From contig CALSQH010000001.1 of assembly GCA_943788445.1 (NCBI GenBank), positions 186,001 to 250,000 on the forward strand: DNA of 64,000 nucleotides. Reading direction: 5' to 3'. This DNA comes from an uncultured Pseudomonadales bacterium (lineage in GTDB: Bacteria; Pseudomonadota; Gammaproteobacteria; Pseudomonadales; Porticoccaceae). Each line of letters starts with the position of its first letter. Within the stretch, counting starts at the first letter, position 1. Shown piece by piece: positions 16,299 through 27,030 of this stretch. Below the pieces are notes generated by a model. The model did not search any database. It had not been told where the DNA came from and was given only the letters and a program-made list of their open reading frames with translations. The position numbers and the translations under genes were made by a program.

Positions 16299-19190
16299 AT
16301 GTTACAGAAAAAACGTACCTTAAAAGATTTACAAAACGCGGCTGAGTTTATCGCCCGTCATATCGGCCCCAGTGCTGAAGATCAACAGCAGATGCTTAGT
16401 GCTTTGGACTGCACTAGTTTGCAGGAGCTGACCGCTCAGGTAGTCCCTGAAGCGATTGCTATGGACGATGACCTAGCTGTTATTGATGGCTGTACCGAAG
16501 CTCAGGCGCTGACAGAATTGCGCGCACTGGCTGACCAGAACAAAGTCTTTCGCAGCTTTATTGGTCAGGGTTATTACAACACCATTACCCCCAATGTTAT
16601 TCAGCGTAATATCCTTGAAAACCCAGCTTGGTACACGGCTTATACGCCTTATCAGCCGGAGATTTCTCAGGGCCGTCTGGAGGCGTTAATTAACTTCCAG
16701 ACTATGATTACTGATCTTACCGGAATGCAGATGTCCAACGCCTCAATGTTGGATGAGGGCACTGCAGCGGCAGAGGCTATGGCGCTCTGTCAGCGCATGT
16801 CGAAATCAAAGTCAGTGCGCTTCTTTGTCGACAGTGACTGTCTGCCCCAAACCATCGAAATTATTAAAACCCGCGCCGAGCCAATGGGTGTCGAAGTCTT
16901 AGTTGGCGATCCGGCAACCCTAGCCACTGACACTGATTTATTTGGTCTGTTACTGCAGTACCCGGGTGCCAGCGGTGAGATTCGCAACTTCCGCGAAGTG
17001 ATCAAGCAGGTTCAACAGCAGGGCGCTCTAGTGGTAATGGCGGCGGATATTTTAAGTCTCGTTGTACTCGAATCACCCGGTTCGCTGGGGGCGGATGTGG
17101 CGATTGGCTCGACTCAGCGCTTTGGTGTTCCCCTCGGCTTTGGTGGCCCTCACGCCGCCTATATGGCAACTCGTGAAGCCTATAAACGCAACCTTCCCGG
17201 TCGTTTAGTTGGCCTGTCTCAGGACTCTAATGGCGAGCCGGCCTATCGTTTGGCACTACAAACTCGCGAGCAACATATTCGCCGCGAAAAGGCGACCTCA
17301 AATATCTGTACCGCTCAGGTACTGTTGGCAATTATCGCCAGTATGTATGCGGTATATCACGGCCCAGATGGCTTGCAGAGAATTGCTCAGCGCGTCCATC
17401 TATTGACCTCTGTGTTGGCGGCAGGATTGCGCTCAAATGGTATTGAGCCAACGAATCAGAACTGGTTTGATACTCTGACCCTAAACACTGGCAGCGCACT
17501 CAGGAGATTCTTCAAGCGGCGGCAGCCCGTGAGATAAATCTGCGCGCAATTGATGAAAATACCTTAGGTGTTTCACTGGATGAAACCACTGGCGAACAAG
17601 ATGTAGTCGAACTTTGGGATATTCTTGATTGGCGATCACAGCTTGCAAGTCGAGGTCTTGGCCGCAGAGGTTGGCGAGGCACTGCCCGGTGATCTGATAC
17701 GTACCGATGGCTTCCTCGAGCACCCAACCTTTAATAGTTTCCATTCAGAAACGGAGATGCTGCGTTATCTGCGCAAGCTGTCGGATAAAGATATCGCTCT
17801 TGATCGCGCAATGATCCCGCTCGGTTCCTGCACCATGAAGTTAAATGCCACTGCCGAAATGCTGCCAATTACCTGGCCAGAATTTTCGACCATGCACCCC
17901 TTTGCACCCGCCGATCAAACTCAGGGCTATCGCGCCATGATCGACGATCTGGAATCTATGCTCTGTGCGTCTACGGGTTACGATGCTATTTCCCTGCAAC
18001 CGAATGCCGGTTCTCAGGGTGAATATGCCGGTCTGCTGGCGATTCGTGGTTATCACGAGAGTCGCGGTGACAGTCAGCGCGATGTCTGTCTAATTCCAAG
18101 CTCTGCCCACGGCACTAACCCGGCTTCTGCGCAGATGTGTGGCATGAAAGTGGTGGTGGTCAAATGTGACGATCAGGGCAATGTTGATGTTGACGACCTT
18201 CAAACGAAGGCTGAGAAGCATGCGGCTAATCTAGCGGCGATTATGGTTACCTATCCCTCAACCCACGGTGTGTTCGAAGAGAAGATCACAGAGATCTGTG
18301 GCATTGTTCACGATCATGGCGGTCAGGTTTATATCGATGGCGCCAATCTCAATGCCATGGTTGGTGTCTGCCAGCCGGGTAAATTTGGCGGCGATGTCTC
18401 GCACCTGAATCTGCATAAAACCTTCTGTATTCCCCACGGTGGTGGTGGCCCAGGTGTGGGCCCAGTCGCTGTCGGTGAACATTTGGCTGAATTTTTGCCC
18501 AGTGAGTCGGCGGTCGAATCTGGTAACAGCCAGCGTCGTGGCGCTCAGGTTTCCGCGGCACCCTTTGGCAGCGCCAGCATCTTGCCGATCACTTGGATGT
18601 ATATCCGCATGATGGGTCGTGTTGGTCTTAAGCAGGCCACCGAAGTGGCTATTTTGAATGCCAACTATGTAGCCAACCGTCTACAGGATCATTACCAGAT
18701 TCTCTATACCGGCGCTCAGGGGCGTATTGCTCACGAATGTATTTTGGATGTTCGCGATATTAAAGACGAGATAGGTATTAGCGTTGATGATATTGCCAAG
18801 CGTCTGATCGACTTTGGATTCCATGCGCCAACTATGTCATTCCCAGTGGCTGGCACTTTGATGATCGAGCCTACCGAGAGTGAGTCAAAAGCTGAATTGG
18901 ATCGTTTCTGTGATGCGATGATCGCGATTAAGAGCGAGATTGATCAGGTTGCCGCGGGACAGTTTGAGTTGGACGACAACCCTCTGGTTGGCGCGCCCCA
19001 TACGGCGGCGGTTGTCTCGGCGGATAGCTGGACAAGAAAGTACAGTCGCAGTCAGGCTGCTTATCCACTGGCATCACTGCGTGAGAACAAGTACTGGCCA
19101 CCAGTGGGTCGTCTTGATCATGTATTTGGCGATCGCAATCTGGTCTGCTCCTGCCCATCAATTTCAGAGTATGAAACGGATGAGAGTTGA
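16299..19190 (+). pseudogene. gcvP: Glycine dehydrogenase (decarboxylating), P protein, with two compensating frameshifts
   Basis: Both GcvP halves are present and of normal total length (~963 codons). The N-terminal half is 16299 to ~17490. The C-terminal half from ~17622 contains the PLP lysine region [16 protein letters not shown]. Between them the correct protein ([20 protein letters not shown] ... [11 protein letters not shown]) is in the -1 frame, so one base is lost near 17490-17510 and one gained near 17622. The frame-0 reading stops at 17537. It would be intact without these two indels, so either the P protein is lost or the two sites are sequence errors. GGGGAG precedes the ATG. P protein decarboxylates glycine and loads lipoyl-GcvH. 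Confidence 0.9.
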
Positions 19191-19286
19191 GTTAGAGAGA
19201 TTCTGGCGTCGTTTTCAAATGCAGGCGCAGGCGAATACGGCGAGCTAGATGATCCACGCCAATATTTAGCAGGGCGCTGGCGAGAA

Positions 19287-20711
19287 TTAGTATAAAGCGC
19301 GGTCAAAGCGAAACTCTTCAAAGGCCGAGTCGATATAAAAGCCCAGTGTAGAAATGCCCAGAATGCCAAGGATGGCTGTCTCGCGCAAAATCACTTCCCA
19401 ACGATAGAAGAGGAAAGCTAAAAACTGCCGGTAGATACGCGGCAGTACCTCGTAGAAATAGCGGTTTAAACCGCCACTGGCATCGCCTCTTAAAACCAGC
19501 TCCTCACTGTGACGGCCTACCAAATGAGCGATGATCGCGGCATTGTGGATACCCAGCGCCAATATTGCTGGCAGCATTGAGGGGCCGAGTATCAACAGGC
19601 CTAAAAAGGCCAGCAGATATTCCGGCAGCGTGCGCAGCAAAATCAGTAGGCCATCTCCAGTCGTACGCCCCCAGCGGCGGAAAAACAGCGGTGAATTTAG
19701 CGGAAACAGCAATAGTGCCAGCAGTCCGGTAAATACCAGACTGATCTGGCCTAAAACCACGGTATTAATAAGTCCCGGCCATATTTGTTGCTGCCATAAC
19801 AGGCTAAACCAATTGGCAAACTCCGAGAAGGTACTTGCAGTGAAAAGCGCTTCACCGCGCAGTGGTGCCGGGACTATATCCTCAGTGATAAAGCGTGCCA
19901 CCAGATCCCAGGATACCTGCGCCTGGGGTGGCAGATAATAAAAGACTGCCAGCAGATAGATCGGCAGCAGACGTTTTTGCAGCCAAAAGCGCAGGGTGCC
20001 AATCAGCAGTAAGAGGGCGTAAAAATAAGCCGCCGCTTCACTGTAATGACCTTCCCCCAATGCAGTCTCCAGATGAAAACCCAGTGTTGGTAGTCCAACA
20101 AAACCAAGAATGGCACTGGAGCGAATCGCACATTCAAATCTGTAGCTGGTATAGGTAGCCATAGGTCGCCAAGCCAGAGGCAGCACGGTATAGAAAAAAT
20201 GGGTCAGGGGCTGTTTGGCGGCGGGGCTGTTTTGAGCCGGAGCCAGATCCACTTCCTCAAATAATTCGCCGTAGATTTTAGCCAATGTGCCGGCATAGGG
20301 AATGGCAATGGCCAGCAGTCCGGTCAGTGATGAAAGCCCGGTAATTTGAATAAATAGCAGTGCCCAGAACAGCTCATGGATTGAGCGGATAAAGGCACAG
20401 AAGGCGCGCACAATATTAGAGCCATAGCCCAAGTGCGAGAATAAAACCGCCAATGGCTGCCAGCTGCGACACCCTGCAGGGCAAAGGAAAAGGTATTGGC
20501 AAGACTGGTTAACAGTGTTGACCATGACCAGACCGAGGGGCTGAGTGCACCGAGCTGCCATTAGGCTCAGTTCATGCCAGGGATCTACCGTGGAAATATC
20601 CAGATCAGCACAGAGCAGGCACAACAGGGCAATGGCGGCAAACCAAAAGCTGGTTTTGCGCAATGCCTTGGCAGAGGTGTCTAGGCTATTTGCGCCTGAA
20701 TTAAACAGCAT
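19287..20711 (-). CDS. ABC transporter permease, two fused PhnE-like domains
   Basis: The product is 474 residues from the ATG at 20711, which overlaps the ATPase stop by 11 bases; a longer open frame exists but reads back into the ATPase. Two copies of a binding-protein-dependent permease domain are fused: the first carries the family pattern at IPYAGTLAKIYGELFEEVD, and the second at LGIHNAAIIAHLVGRHSEELV. Most PhnE proteins carry one such domain and dimerise, so this is a single-chain permease. It acts with the ATPase and binding protein upstream; the substrate is an oxyanion such as selenate or a phosphonate (inference). Confidence 0.82.
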   Translation of the reverse strand: MLFNSGANSLDTSAKALRKTSFWFAAIALLCLLCADLDISTVDPWHELSLMAARCTQPLGLVMVNTVNQSCQYLFLCPAGCRSWQPLAVLFSHLGYGSNIVRAFCAFIRSIHELFWALLFIQITGLSSLTGLLAIAIPYAGTLAKIYGELFEEVDLAPAQNSPAAKQPLTHFFYTVLPLAWRPMATYTSYRFECAIRSSAILGFVGLPTLGFHLETALGEGHYSEAAAYFYALLLLIGTLRFWLQKRLLPIYLLAVFYYLPPQAQVSWDLVARFITEDIVPAPLRGEALFTASTFSEFANWFSLLWQQQIWPGLINTVVLGQISLVFTGLLALLLFPLNSPLFFRRWGRTTGDGLLILLRTLPEYLLAFLGLLILGPSMLPAILALGIHNAAIIAHLVGRHSEELVLRGDASGGLNRYFYEVLPRIYRQFLAFLFYRWEVILRETAILGILGISTLGFYIDSAFEEFRFDRALY

Positions 20712-21378
20712 CGTAAAGGCTGGCGAGATCGCTGGCAGTGAGTTGGTCTCTGGCTGCATCCAGGGCTATTGCGCCATCTCTAAGACCGATAATCCGTGTG
20801 CAGAACTGCAATGCCTGTTCTATATCATGCAGTGCCAAGACAACTGTTTGGTGTTGTTGGCAGATTAACTTAAGAAGTCTTTCAGCCTGGTACTCATCGA
20901 CATTGGCGACTGGCTCATCACCAATAAAAATTGGACGCTGCTGGATTAGGGCGCGGCCAATACTGGTGCGCTGTTGTTGACCGCCGGAGAGTTTATCTAC
21001 GGAGCTGTAAAGCTGCTGTTCAAGGTCAATGCTGCGGGCTATTTCGCTAACCTCACGGCGTGCGGCGGGCAGCGGTTTAATCAGATTGCCAAGGTTGTAA
21101 ATAAACGAGTGGCGATCTAGCGCGCCCATATAAATATTGTGAAAGGCGCTGAGCATAGGTACCAGCCCCGGCTGCTGTGGGCACCAGGCAACTTGGTCAG
21201 ACCGCTGTTCGCGCAGAGTTTTAAGTAGAGTTGATTTGCCCGCGCCACTGCCGCCAACCAGAGCTACTCGCTCGCCGGGATAGATAGATAAAGACAGATT
21301 GTCGAGTACCGTCTTTTCCTGGTACTCGAGTCGTCTGTCTTTAAGTTCAAACAGTGGCTGGTCGGTGAGCGCGGTCAA
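20701..21378 (-). CDS. ABC transporter ATP-binding protein (PhnC-like)
   Basis: This 225-residue protein has Walker A GGSGAGKST (residues 42-50), signature LSGGQQQR (130-136), Walker B FIGDEP (151-156) and an H-loop in VVLALHDIEQA. It energises the fused permease and overlaps its start. The stop of the binding-protein gene and this start are only a few bases apart, so the three form an operon. Confidence 0.9.
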   Translation of the reverse strand: MTALTDQPLFELKDRRLEYQEKTVLDNLSLSIYPGERVALVGGSGAGKSTLLKTLREQRSDQVAWCPQQPGLVPMLSAFHNIYMGALDRHSFIYNLGNLIKPLPAARREVSEIARSIDLEQQLYSSVDKLSGGQQQRTSIGRALIQQRPIFIGDEPVANVDEYQAERLLKLICQQHQTVVLALHDIEQALQFCTRIIGLRDGAIALDAARDQLTASDLASLYDAV

Positions 21379-21386
21379 GGCTGCCT

Positions 21387-22256
21387 CTATTTCTCAGCAT
21401 CAATCAGGCCAATCTCAATGGCAGTATTGGCGATGGGTACATAGAGATCATTGCTGGCTTCAATAAAGCTTTTGCGCGGGAAGCTGGCAAGCAGTTCCGG
21501 ATCTTTCATCCCCAGCAGGGCGTTGACCAGTTTCTGCTGGATTTCAGCACTGACATCAGCGCGCAATGTCCACTGGTAGTCAGGGTAAGGGGGAGTCTCC
21601 CAGATAATCTTTACCTTGGTGGGGTCAATTTTTCCCGCTGCGAGCTCCTTGGCCCAGACTTTGTAGTTGACCGCGCCAACCTGATAGGCGCCAGACTGTA
21701 CCAGAGCAATGGTGCGACTGTGGTCGCCGCTAAAGCCCACCTTGGAGAAGATATTCTGCGGTGTATCTTTGAGCTGCTGGCGAATATGGTACTCGGGCAT
21801 TAGCCGTCCAGAGGTGGAGCCTTTGGAGCCAAAGGTAAAGGTCTTGCCGGCAATAGCCGCCGGAAAATCAGTGCTGCTCTTCAGGCCACTGCTGCTGTGG
21901 GCGATTAGGTAGGTTTTAAAGAATGGGTCTTCATAGCCCTGGGCAATCGCTTGGCTGCCGGGAACCAGGCGTCTTGCCTGAACACCGGAGAGACCGCCAA
22001 ACCAGGCCAGCTGAACCTGGTTATTGCGAAAGGCAGTTACCGCAGCGGCATAGCTTTTAACCGGTATATAGAGTACTTCAATGCCCAGCTGCTTCTCAAG
22101 GTAGACGGCAATCTTGTTAAAGCGCTCTTGCAGATGAGCTTCATCTTGATCGGGAATGGCTGTAAAGGTAAATGGTTGCGGCGTCGATTGCGCTGTAACC
22201 ATTGATGAAATGATTAGCAATGATGCAAATATAATACTGGAGAAAAGGCGGGTCAT
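21387..22256 (-). CDS. Periplasmic binding protein, PhnD / putative selenate type
   Basis: This 289-residue protein has a signal peptide (LFSSIIFASLLIISSMVTA, cut before QSTPQ). The PhnD-like core is TAIPDQDEAHLQERF ... YIPVKSYAAAVTAFRNNQVQLAWFGGLSGVQ. The FTFTAIPDQDE and WFGGLSGVQARRLVPGS patterns are those of the group annotated as putative selenate ABC transporter binding proteins (recalled from family knowledge, not searched). The substrate is therefore uncertain between selenate and phosphonate-like anions. Confidence 0.82.
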   Translation of the reverse strand: MTRLFSSIIFASLLIISSMVTAQSTPQPFTFTAIPDQDEAHLQERFNKIAVYLEKQLGIEVLYIPVKSYAAAVTAFRNNQVQLAWFGGLSGVQARRLVPGSQAIAQGYEDPFFKTYLIAHSSSGLKSSTDFPAAIAGKTFTFGSKGSTSGRLMPEYHIRQQLKDTPQNIFSKVGFSGDHSRTIALVQSGAYQVGAVNYKVWAKELAAGKIDPTKVKIIWETPPYPDYQWTLRADVSAEIQQKLVNALLGMKDPELLASFPRKSFIEASNDLYVPIANTAIEIGLIDAEK

Positions 22257-22289
22257 TCTATTGAGGTCCTGTGGTGATTATTTAATTAG

Positions 22290-23066
22290 TTAGATTTTTG
22301 AGGATATTGTTTGAGATTGATTCCAGTTAATACAGTTTTGCAGGCTAACCCCTGAGCCACCAAAGATATCCAGTGCGCTACCGATAGTCAGATCGACTTT
22401 ACCTTTGGAGAGGGTCTGTACCAGTTCGAGGTCTTTCAGTGAGCGAGCACCGCCGGCATAAGTAACGGGCAGATTGCAGCAGTTGCCAAGCAGGCTGACC
22501 AAATCCTGATCAATACCCGCTTGCAGTCCTTCAACATCTGCGGCGTGAACTAAAAACTCGGCGCAGTGCTTTTCAAGTTCAGCAATTGTTTGCTGATCGA
22601 CCGCGGTGTTGGTAATGGTCTGCCAGCGATTGGTGGCAATCATCCAGCCGCCGTCAGTTTTTCGGCAGCTGAGATCCAGCACTAAACGCTCGGCACCGAC
22701 CTCGGCTTTAATCGCTTCGAGATGCTTCCAGGAAAATTCGCCCCCCTCGAATAAATAGGAGGTAACAATAATATGCGAGGCACCGGCTTCTAAATAGCTG
22801 CTGGCATTCTCAAGGTTAACACCGCCACCAAATTGCATACCCTTTGGGTAGGCGCTGAGCGCTTCAAGAACCTGTTGCTGATTGTTCGGACCGAGGGCGA
22901 TAACATGGCCGCCGGTTAAATTATGCTGCTTGTAAAGCTGCGCATAGTAGGCGGCATTATGGGAGCTAACAAAATTGGTATCGGCACCGCTGTCCGTAAG
23001 ACTACCGCCGACAATCTGTTTTACCTGACCCTGGTGAAGGTCGATGCAGGGGCGAAACGCGGTCAA
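22290..23066 (-). CDS. Eukaryote-type HisA (ProFAR isomerase-like)
   Basis: This 258-residue (beta/alpha)8 barrel begins FRPCIDLHQGQVKQIVGG and contains DLSCRKTDGGWMIATNRWQ and VTYAGGARSLKDLELV. These are features of the fungal/plant HIS6 branch of the HisA family, which isomerises the BBM-II intermediate of histidine synthesis. It is not in a his operon here; it lies 33 bp upstream of the oxyanion ABC importer in the same direction. It may be a genuine HisA replacement or a neofunctionalised barrel. Confidence 0.75.
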   Translation of the reverse strand: MTAFRPCIDLHQGQVKQIVGGSLTDSGADTNFVSSHNAAYYAQLYKQHNLTGGHVIALGPNNQQQVLEALSAYPKGMQFGGGVNLENASSYLEAGASHIIVTSYLFEGGEFSWKHLEAIKAEVGAERLVLDLSCRKTDGGWMIATNRWQTITNTAVDQQTIAELEKHCAEFLVHAADVEGLQAGIDQDLVSLLGNCCNLPVTYAGGARSLKDLELVQTLSKGKVDLTIGSALDIFGGSGVSLQNCINWNQSQTISSKI

Positions 23067-23126
23067 GGAACTAACTCCGAATAGTTTAAATCGTCTATGA
23101 AGGCGGCAGTATAACTTATGTAAAAT

Positions 23127-24035
23127 TTACTGCAGTGCTATTCCCACCTTTGAACCATTAATTCGCTGGAGTTTCTGGCTAATAAAATTGCCGGCACCGA
23201 TCAATTTTTTAAGGTCGACACCGTGCTCGATACCCAGTCCATTGAGCATATAAACCAAATCTTCAGTGGCAACATTACCGGATGCGGCCGCGCCATTGGA
23301 GAGTTTGGCATAGGGACAGCCACCCAGACCCGCCACCGAGCTATCGACAACCGAGATTCCCATCTGCAGAGATATCAGAACATTGGCCAGCGCCTGTCCA
23401 TAGGTGTCATGAAGATGAACGGCGAGTTTGTCCGCGGGAATATCCTGCAATAGCCGTTCGAGTAATTGTTCAATCGAGGCGGGGGTGCCCACGCCTATGG
23501 TGTCGCCCAGTGAGATTTCATAACAGCCCATGGCTAATAATTGCTTGGCAACCATGGCGACTGTTTCAGCATCTACGGTACCTTCGTAGGGGCATCCAAC
23601 CACGCAGGAGATATAACCACGGACTTTGATTTTATTGCTCAACGCTTGTTCAGCAAGCGGTTTAAAACGGTCGAGACTTTCGGCAATCGAGCAGTTGATA
23701 TTTTTTTGACTAAAACTCTCTGAGGCCGCAGCGAATACCGCCACCTCTTTTACGTCGCACTCCAGCGCTCGCTCAAATCCCTGCATATTGGGCGCCAGTG
23801 CTGCATAAACAGTTTTTGAATTCTTAGGCAGTTTGGAAAAAACCTCATCACTACCGGCCATCTGCGGCACCCATTTTGGGCTGACAAAACTACCGGCTTC
23901 AATATAACTCAGGCCTGCCTCTGCCAATTGAGCGATTAACTCAACTTTTGTGTCTATATCGACAGCGACTTTTTCATTCTGCAGACCATCGCGAGGACCA
24001 ACTTCGACAATCCTGACGCGTGGGGGTAAATTCAT
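23127..24035 (-). CDS. liuE: Hydroxymethylglutaryl-CoA lyase
   Basis: This 302-residue enzyme is the last step of leucine degradation, splitting HMG-CoA to acetyl-CoA and acetoacetate. The TIM barrel begins [15 protein letters not shown], the metal site is HLHDTYGQ, and the active-site signature [11 protein letters not shown] carries the catalytic Cys. The ATG overlaps the stop of liuD by four bases. It is also known as MvaB. Confidence 0.95.
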   Translation of the reverse strand: MNLPPRVRIVEVGPRDGLQNEKVAVDIDTKVELIAQLAEAGLSYIEAGSFVSPKWVPQMAGSDEVFSKLPKNSKTVYAALAPNMQGFERALECDVKEVAVFAAASESFSQKNINCSIAESLDRFKPLAEQALSNKIKVRGYISCVVGCPYEGTVDAETVAMVAKQLLAMGCYEISLGDTIGVGTPASIEQLLERLLQDIPADKLAVHLHDTYGQALANVLISLQMGISVVDSSVAGLGGCPYAKLSNGAAASGNVATEDLVYMLNGLGIEHGVDLKKLIGAGNFISQKLQRINGSKVGIALQ

Positions 24036-25963
24036 ACTGTTTCCTCTAATTCTGCAAAGGCTAAAAGTTCAGCACCATCATCCACAAGTTCTCCCGGTTG
24101 GTAGAAAAACTCAGTAACGGTGCCGTTGGCAGGGGCAATAATAGCATGTTCCATTTTCATCGCCTCTATCACCATCAGTGTTTCACCCTTGGACACTGGA
24201 GTGCCGCTTTCAACCAATAAAGTGACAACGGTACCATTCATTGGTGCGGTTAAATTGCCGTCGGCATAGTTATCTTGAAGACCTAGATCAGGTTTGGCTT
24301 CAGAGCAGTGGAATACACCCCGATCAGTAAATAGATTAAAACTTTCTTCATCAGCAGCCACTTTTACTGCTGGGTTTGATTCAGCGCTATCTACTTCGAC
24401 TTTTAGCTCTTGCGTGCCGATTTTAATATGCAGGATTGGTTTGGCGCTACTGTTAGCTTGCCAGCTATTCGCTAGATGCCATGGAGAGTTGGGTTCGCTG
24501 GAACCTGCAGCCAGCGCTTTTGCACGCTGCTGTCGCGCGTGTAATATGGCTTGCGCAGCGATGGGCGCAGCATACTTAATATCGTCACTGCGCTGATGAA
24601 AAATTTCGTCTTTATGCTGTTCAATAAAGCCTGTATCTATGGCCCCACTGCGAAATGCTTGGCTAGTGGCAATGTTGTACAAAAATGAGATGTTGGTGGT
24701 TAGGCCCTTAATGCGATAATCACTCAGGGCTTCGGTGAGCCGCTTTAATGCCGCGGCTCTGTCCGTATCCCAAACAATCAATTTTGCGATCATCGGGTCA
24801 TAATAAACACTCACCTGATCACCTTGAATTACGCCGCTATCAATGCGCAGATGGGTGTTTTCTCTGGGCGTTTGCAGCTGGCTTAATGTGCCGGTGGCGG
24901 GTAGAAAGTCCTGATCTGGATCTTCAGCGTAGATTCGCGCCTCAAATGCATGGCCGTGAATATGTAGCTGATCTTGGGGGCAGGGCAGTGGCTCGCCGGA
25001 TGCTACGCGCAACTGCCACTCGACTAAATCCTGTCCACTGATCATCTCGGTGACTGGGTGTTCTACCTGAAGTCGGGTATTCATTTCCATAAAAAAGAAT
25101 TCCCCCTGGGTATCAAGCAAAAATTCCACTGTGCCTGCGCCTTCGTAGTGAATCGCTTTGGCCGCTCGAATGGCGGCCTCACCCATGCGTTGGCGCAGAT
25201 CTTCTGTCATTCCCGGTGCTGGGGCTTCTTCTATAACCTTTTGGTGGCGGCGCTGTACTGAACAGTCGCGCTCAAATAGATAGACGCCATTGTTGTGCTG
25301 ATCACAGAACACCTGAATCTCTACATGGCGTGGGCCGAGCAGATATTTCTCCACCAACATAATGTCATTGTTAAACCCATTTAAGGCTTCACGCTTTGCC
25401 GCTGCCAGTGCTTGGTCAAATTCATCGGCATGCATTACCGTGCGCATACCTTTGCCACCGCCACCGGCTGCCGCTTTAAGGAGAACCGGATAGCCCATAT
25501 CGTCCGCAGCTTTTTTCAGCACAGCCGGATTCTGATCATCACCATGATAGCCAGGAACCAGCGGAACATTGGCATTACCCATAATATTTTTAGCCGAGGA
25601 TTTTGATCCCATGGCTAAAATAGCCTCGACTGGCGGGCCGATAAAAACCAGGTTGTGGGCTTTGCACTGATTGCAAAATTCAGCATTTTCCGAGAGAAAC
25701 CCATAGCCGGGGTGGATAGCTTCGGCGCCCGTTGTCAGCGCTGCTTGAATAATTTTGTCGATAACCAGATAGGATTCGTTGGATGGAGAAGAGCCTATAT
25801 GAATGGCTTCATCAGCCATCTTTACATGCAGTGCATTACGGTCTGCATCGCTATAAACGGCAACCGTGGCAATCCCCATAATGTTGGCAGTTTTGATAAT
25901 GCGGCAGGCGATTTCACCGCGATTGGCAATCAGTATTTTTTTAAACACAGGTTTGTCAGACAT
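24032..25963 (-). CDS. liuD: Methylcrotonoyl-CoA carboxylase, biotin-carboxylase (alpha) subunit
   Basis: The 643 residues comprise a biotin carboxylase N-domain ([18 protein letters not shown]), an ATP-grasp domain with the glycine loop [11 protein letters not shown] and the [15 protein letters not shown] signature, and a C-terminal biotinyl domain with the biotinylated lysine in EAMKMEH at ~603. With LiuB it carboxylates 3-methylcrotonyl-CoA. It lies 3 bp downstream of liuC in the operon. Confidence 0.95.
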   Translation of the reverse strand: MSDKPVFKKILIANRGEIACRIIKTANIMGIATVAVYSDADRNALHVKMADEAIHIGSSPSNESYLVIDKIIQAALTTGAEAIHPGYGFLSENAEFCNQCKAHNLVFIGPPVEAILAMGSKSSAKNIMGNANVPLVPGYHGDDQNPAVLKKAADDMGYPVLLKAAAGGGGKGMRTVMHADEFDQALAAAKREALNGFNNDIMLVEKYLLGPRHVEIQVFCDQHNNGVYLFERDCSVQRRHQKVIEEAPAPGMTEDLRQRMGEAAIRAAKAIHYEGAGTVEFLLDTQGEFFFMEMNTRLQVEHPVTEMISGQDLVEWQLRVASGEPLPCPQDQLHIHGHAFEARIYAEDPDQDFLPATGTLSQLQTPRENTHLRIDSGVIQGDQVSVYYDPMIAKLIVWDTDRAAALKRLTEALSDYRIKGLTTNISFLYNIATSQAFRSGAIDTGFIEQHKDEIFHQRSDDIKYAAPIAAQAILHARQQRAKALAAGSSEPNSPWHLANSWQANSSAKPILHIKIGTQELKVEVDSAESNPAVKVAADEESFNLFTDRGVFHCSEAKPDLGLQDNYADGNLTAPMNGTVVTLLVESGTPVSKGETLMVIEAMKMEHAIIAPANGTVTEFFYQPGELVDDGAELLAFAELEETV

Positions 25964-25966
25964 AGA

Positions 25967-26746
25967 TTAATTCCATTTTGGGGATCGTTTTTCCAAAAAC
26001 GCGTTTAGACCTTCTTGACCCTCGTCACTCACTCGAATGGCGGCTATGGTTTTACAGGTCTGATCAATTAAGTCTTGTTCAATCGGCTTGCCACTCACAT
26101 CGAGAACTAATTGTTTGGTGCTCTTAATCGCCGTCGGGCCATTGGCTAGCAGAGTGGTGATGATTTCGTCGACTTTAGGATCAAGGTTTTCAGCCTTTAC
26201 CACTTCACTTACTAATCCGAGTTGCCGAGCCGTGGGTGCATCAAAGCGTTCGGCCGTGGTGAAGTAACGCCTTGATGCCCGTTCACCGATTGCCGCAATG
26301 ACGTAGGGGCTGATAGTTGCCGGTACTAGGCCAATTTTGACCTCACTCAAGCAGAACGAAGCCTGTTCACTGGCAATGGCAATGTCGCAGCAGCTAACCA
26401 ATCCAACCGCACCGCCAAAGGCTGCGCCTTGAATTCGAGCAATCGTTAGTTGCGGCATAAAATTTAGTGTTTTAAGCATTTCAGCCAGTGCATGGCTATC
26501 GCTAAGATTCTCAGCGTAAGAGTAATCTGCCATACGCTGCATCCATCCGAGATCGGCGCCAGCGGAGAAACTTTTCCCTTCAGAACCCAAGACCATGACG
26601 CGAACATCTAAGTTGTCGGCAATCGCAGTAAACGCCTGAGTCAGCTGACCAATAATCTGATCATCAAAGGCGTTGTGTTTGTCTGGGTTGCAGATGCTAA
26701 CCCGAGCCACACCTCTAGAATTTATTTCGCTTTTAACCTTACCCAT
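25967..26746 (-). CDS. liuC: Methylglutaconyl-CoA hydratase (crotonase family)
   Basis: This 259-residue crotonase has the oxyanion-hole segments SAGADLGWM and IQGAAFGGAVGL, and the catalytic segment FCLSEVKIGLVPATISPYV. By position between the two methylcrotonyl-CoA carboxylase subunit genes it hydrates 3-methylglutaconyl-CoA to HMG-CoA. It is separated from liuB by 284 bp containing a large inverted-repeat element, unlike the usual tight liu operon. Confidence 0.92.
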   Translation of the reverse strand: MGKVKSEINSRGVARVSICNPDKHNAFDDQIIGQLTQAFTAIADNLDVRVMVLGSEGKSFSAGADLGWMQRMADYSYAENLSDSHALAEMLKTLNFMPQLTIARIQGAAFGGAVGLVSCCDIAIASEQASFCLSEVKIGLVPATISPYVIAAIGERASRRYFTTAERFDAPTARQLGLVSEVVKAENLDPKVDEIITTLLANGPTAIKSTKQLVLDVSGKPIEQDLIDQTCKTIAAIRVSDEGQEGLNAFLEKRSPKWN

Positions 26747-26800
26747 AATCGTTATTTCCTTATGTTCCCTGTACTGCTATTTGCTCGGTGTACCACTAAG

Positions 26801-26953
26801 CCCAAGTCCAGCGGCTATTTTGGATCAATCAGACTCCGCTTATGGTTGTCGGGGGTTCAGATTGAGCGAGCAACTGTTTGAGCAACGCGAGTTTTGCGAG
26901 CGCTGAAACCCCGACAACCATGGAGTCGATCCAAAATGGCCGCTGGACTTGGG
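26801..26953. repeat. 153-bp palindromic element inside the liu operon
   Basis: The outer arms CCCAAGTCCAGCGGC and GCCGCTGGACTTGGG are perfect inverted repeats. They continue inward imperfectly through TATTTTGGATC, GACTCC and ATGGTTGTCGGGG to a loop containing AGCG...CGCT. The whole would fold as one long hairpin in RNA. It fits a MITE-like or intergenic-repeat element and might alternatively act as an intra-operon processing or attenuation structure. Confidence 0.75.
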
Positions 26954-27030
26954 CGATCCACTTTAGAATAATATCCTTCGCCGACTAAGCTCTCTCAGGA
27001 TGATTTAGTTAGGCCGTAGACCCTACAAAA

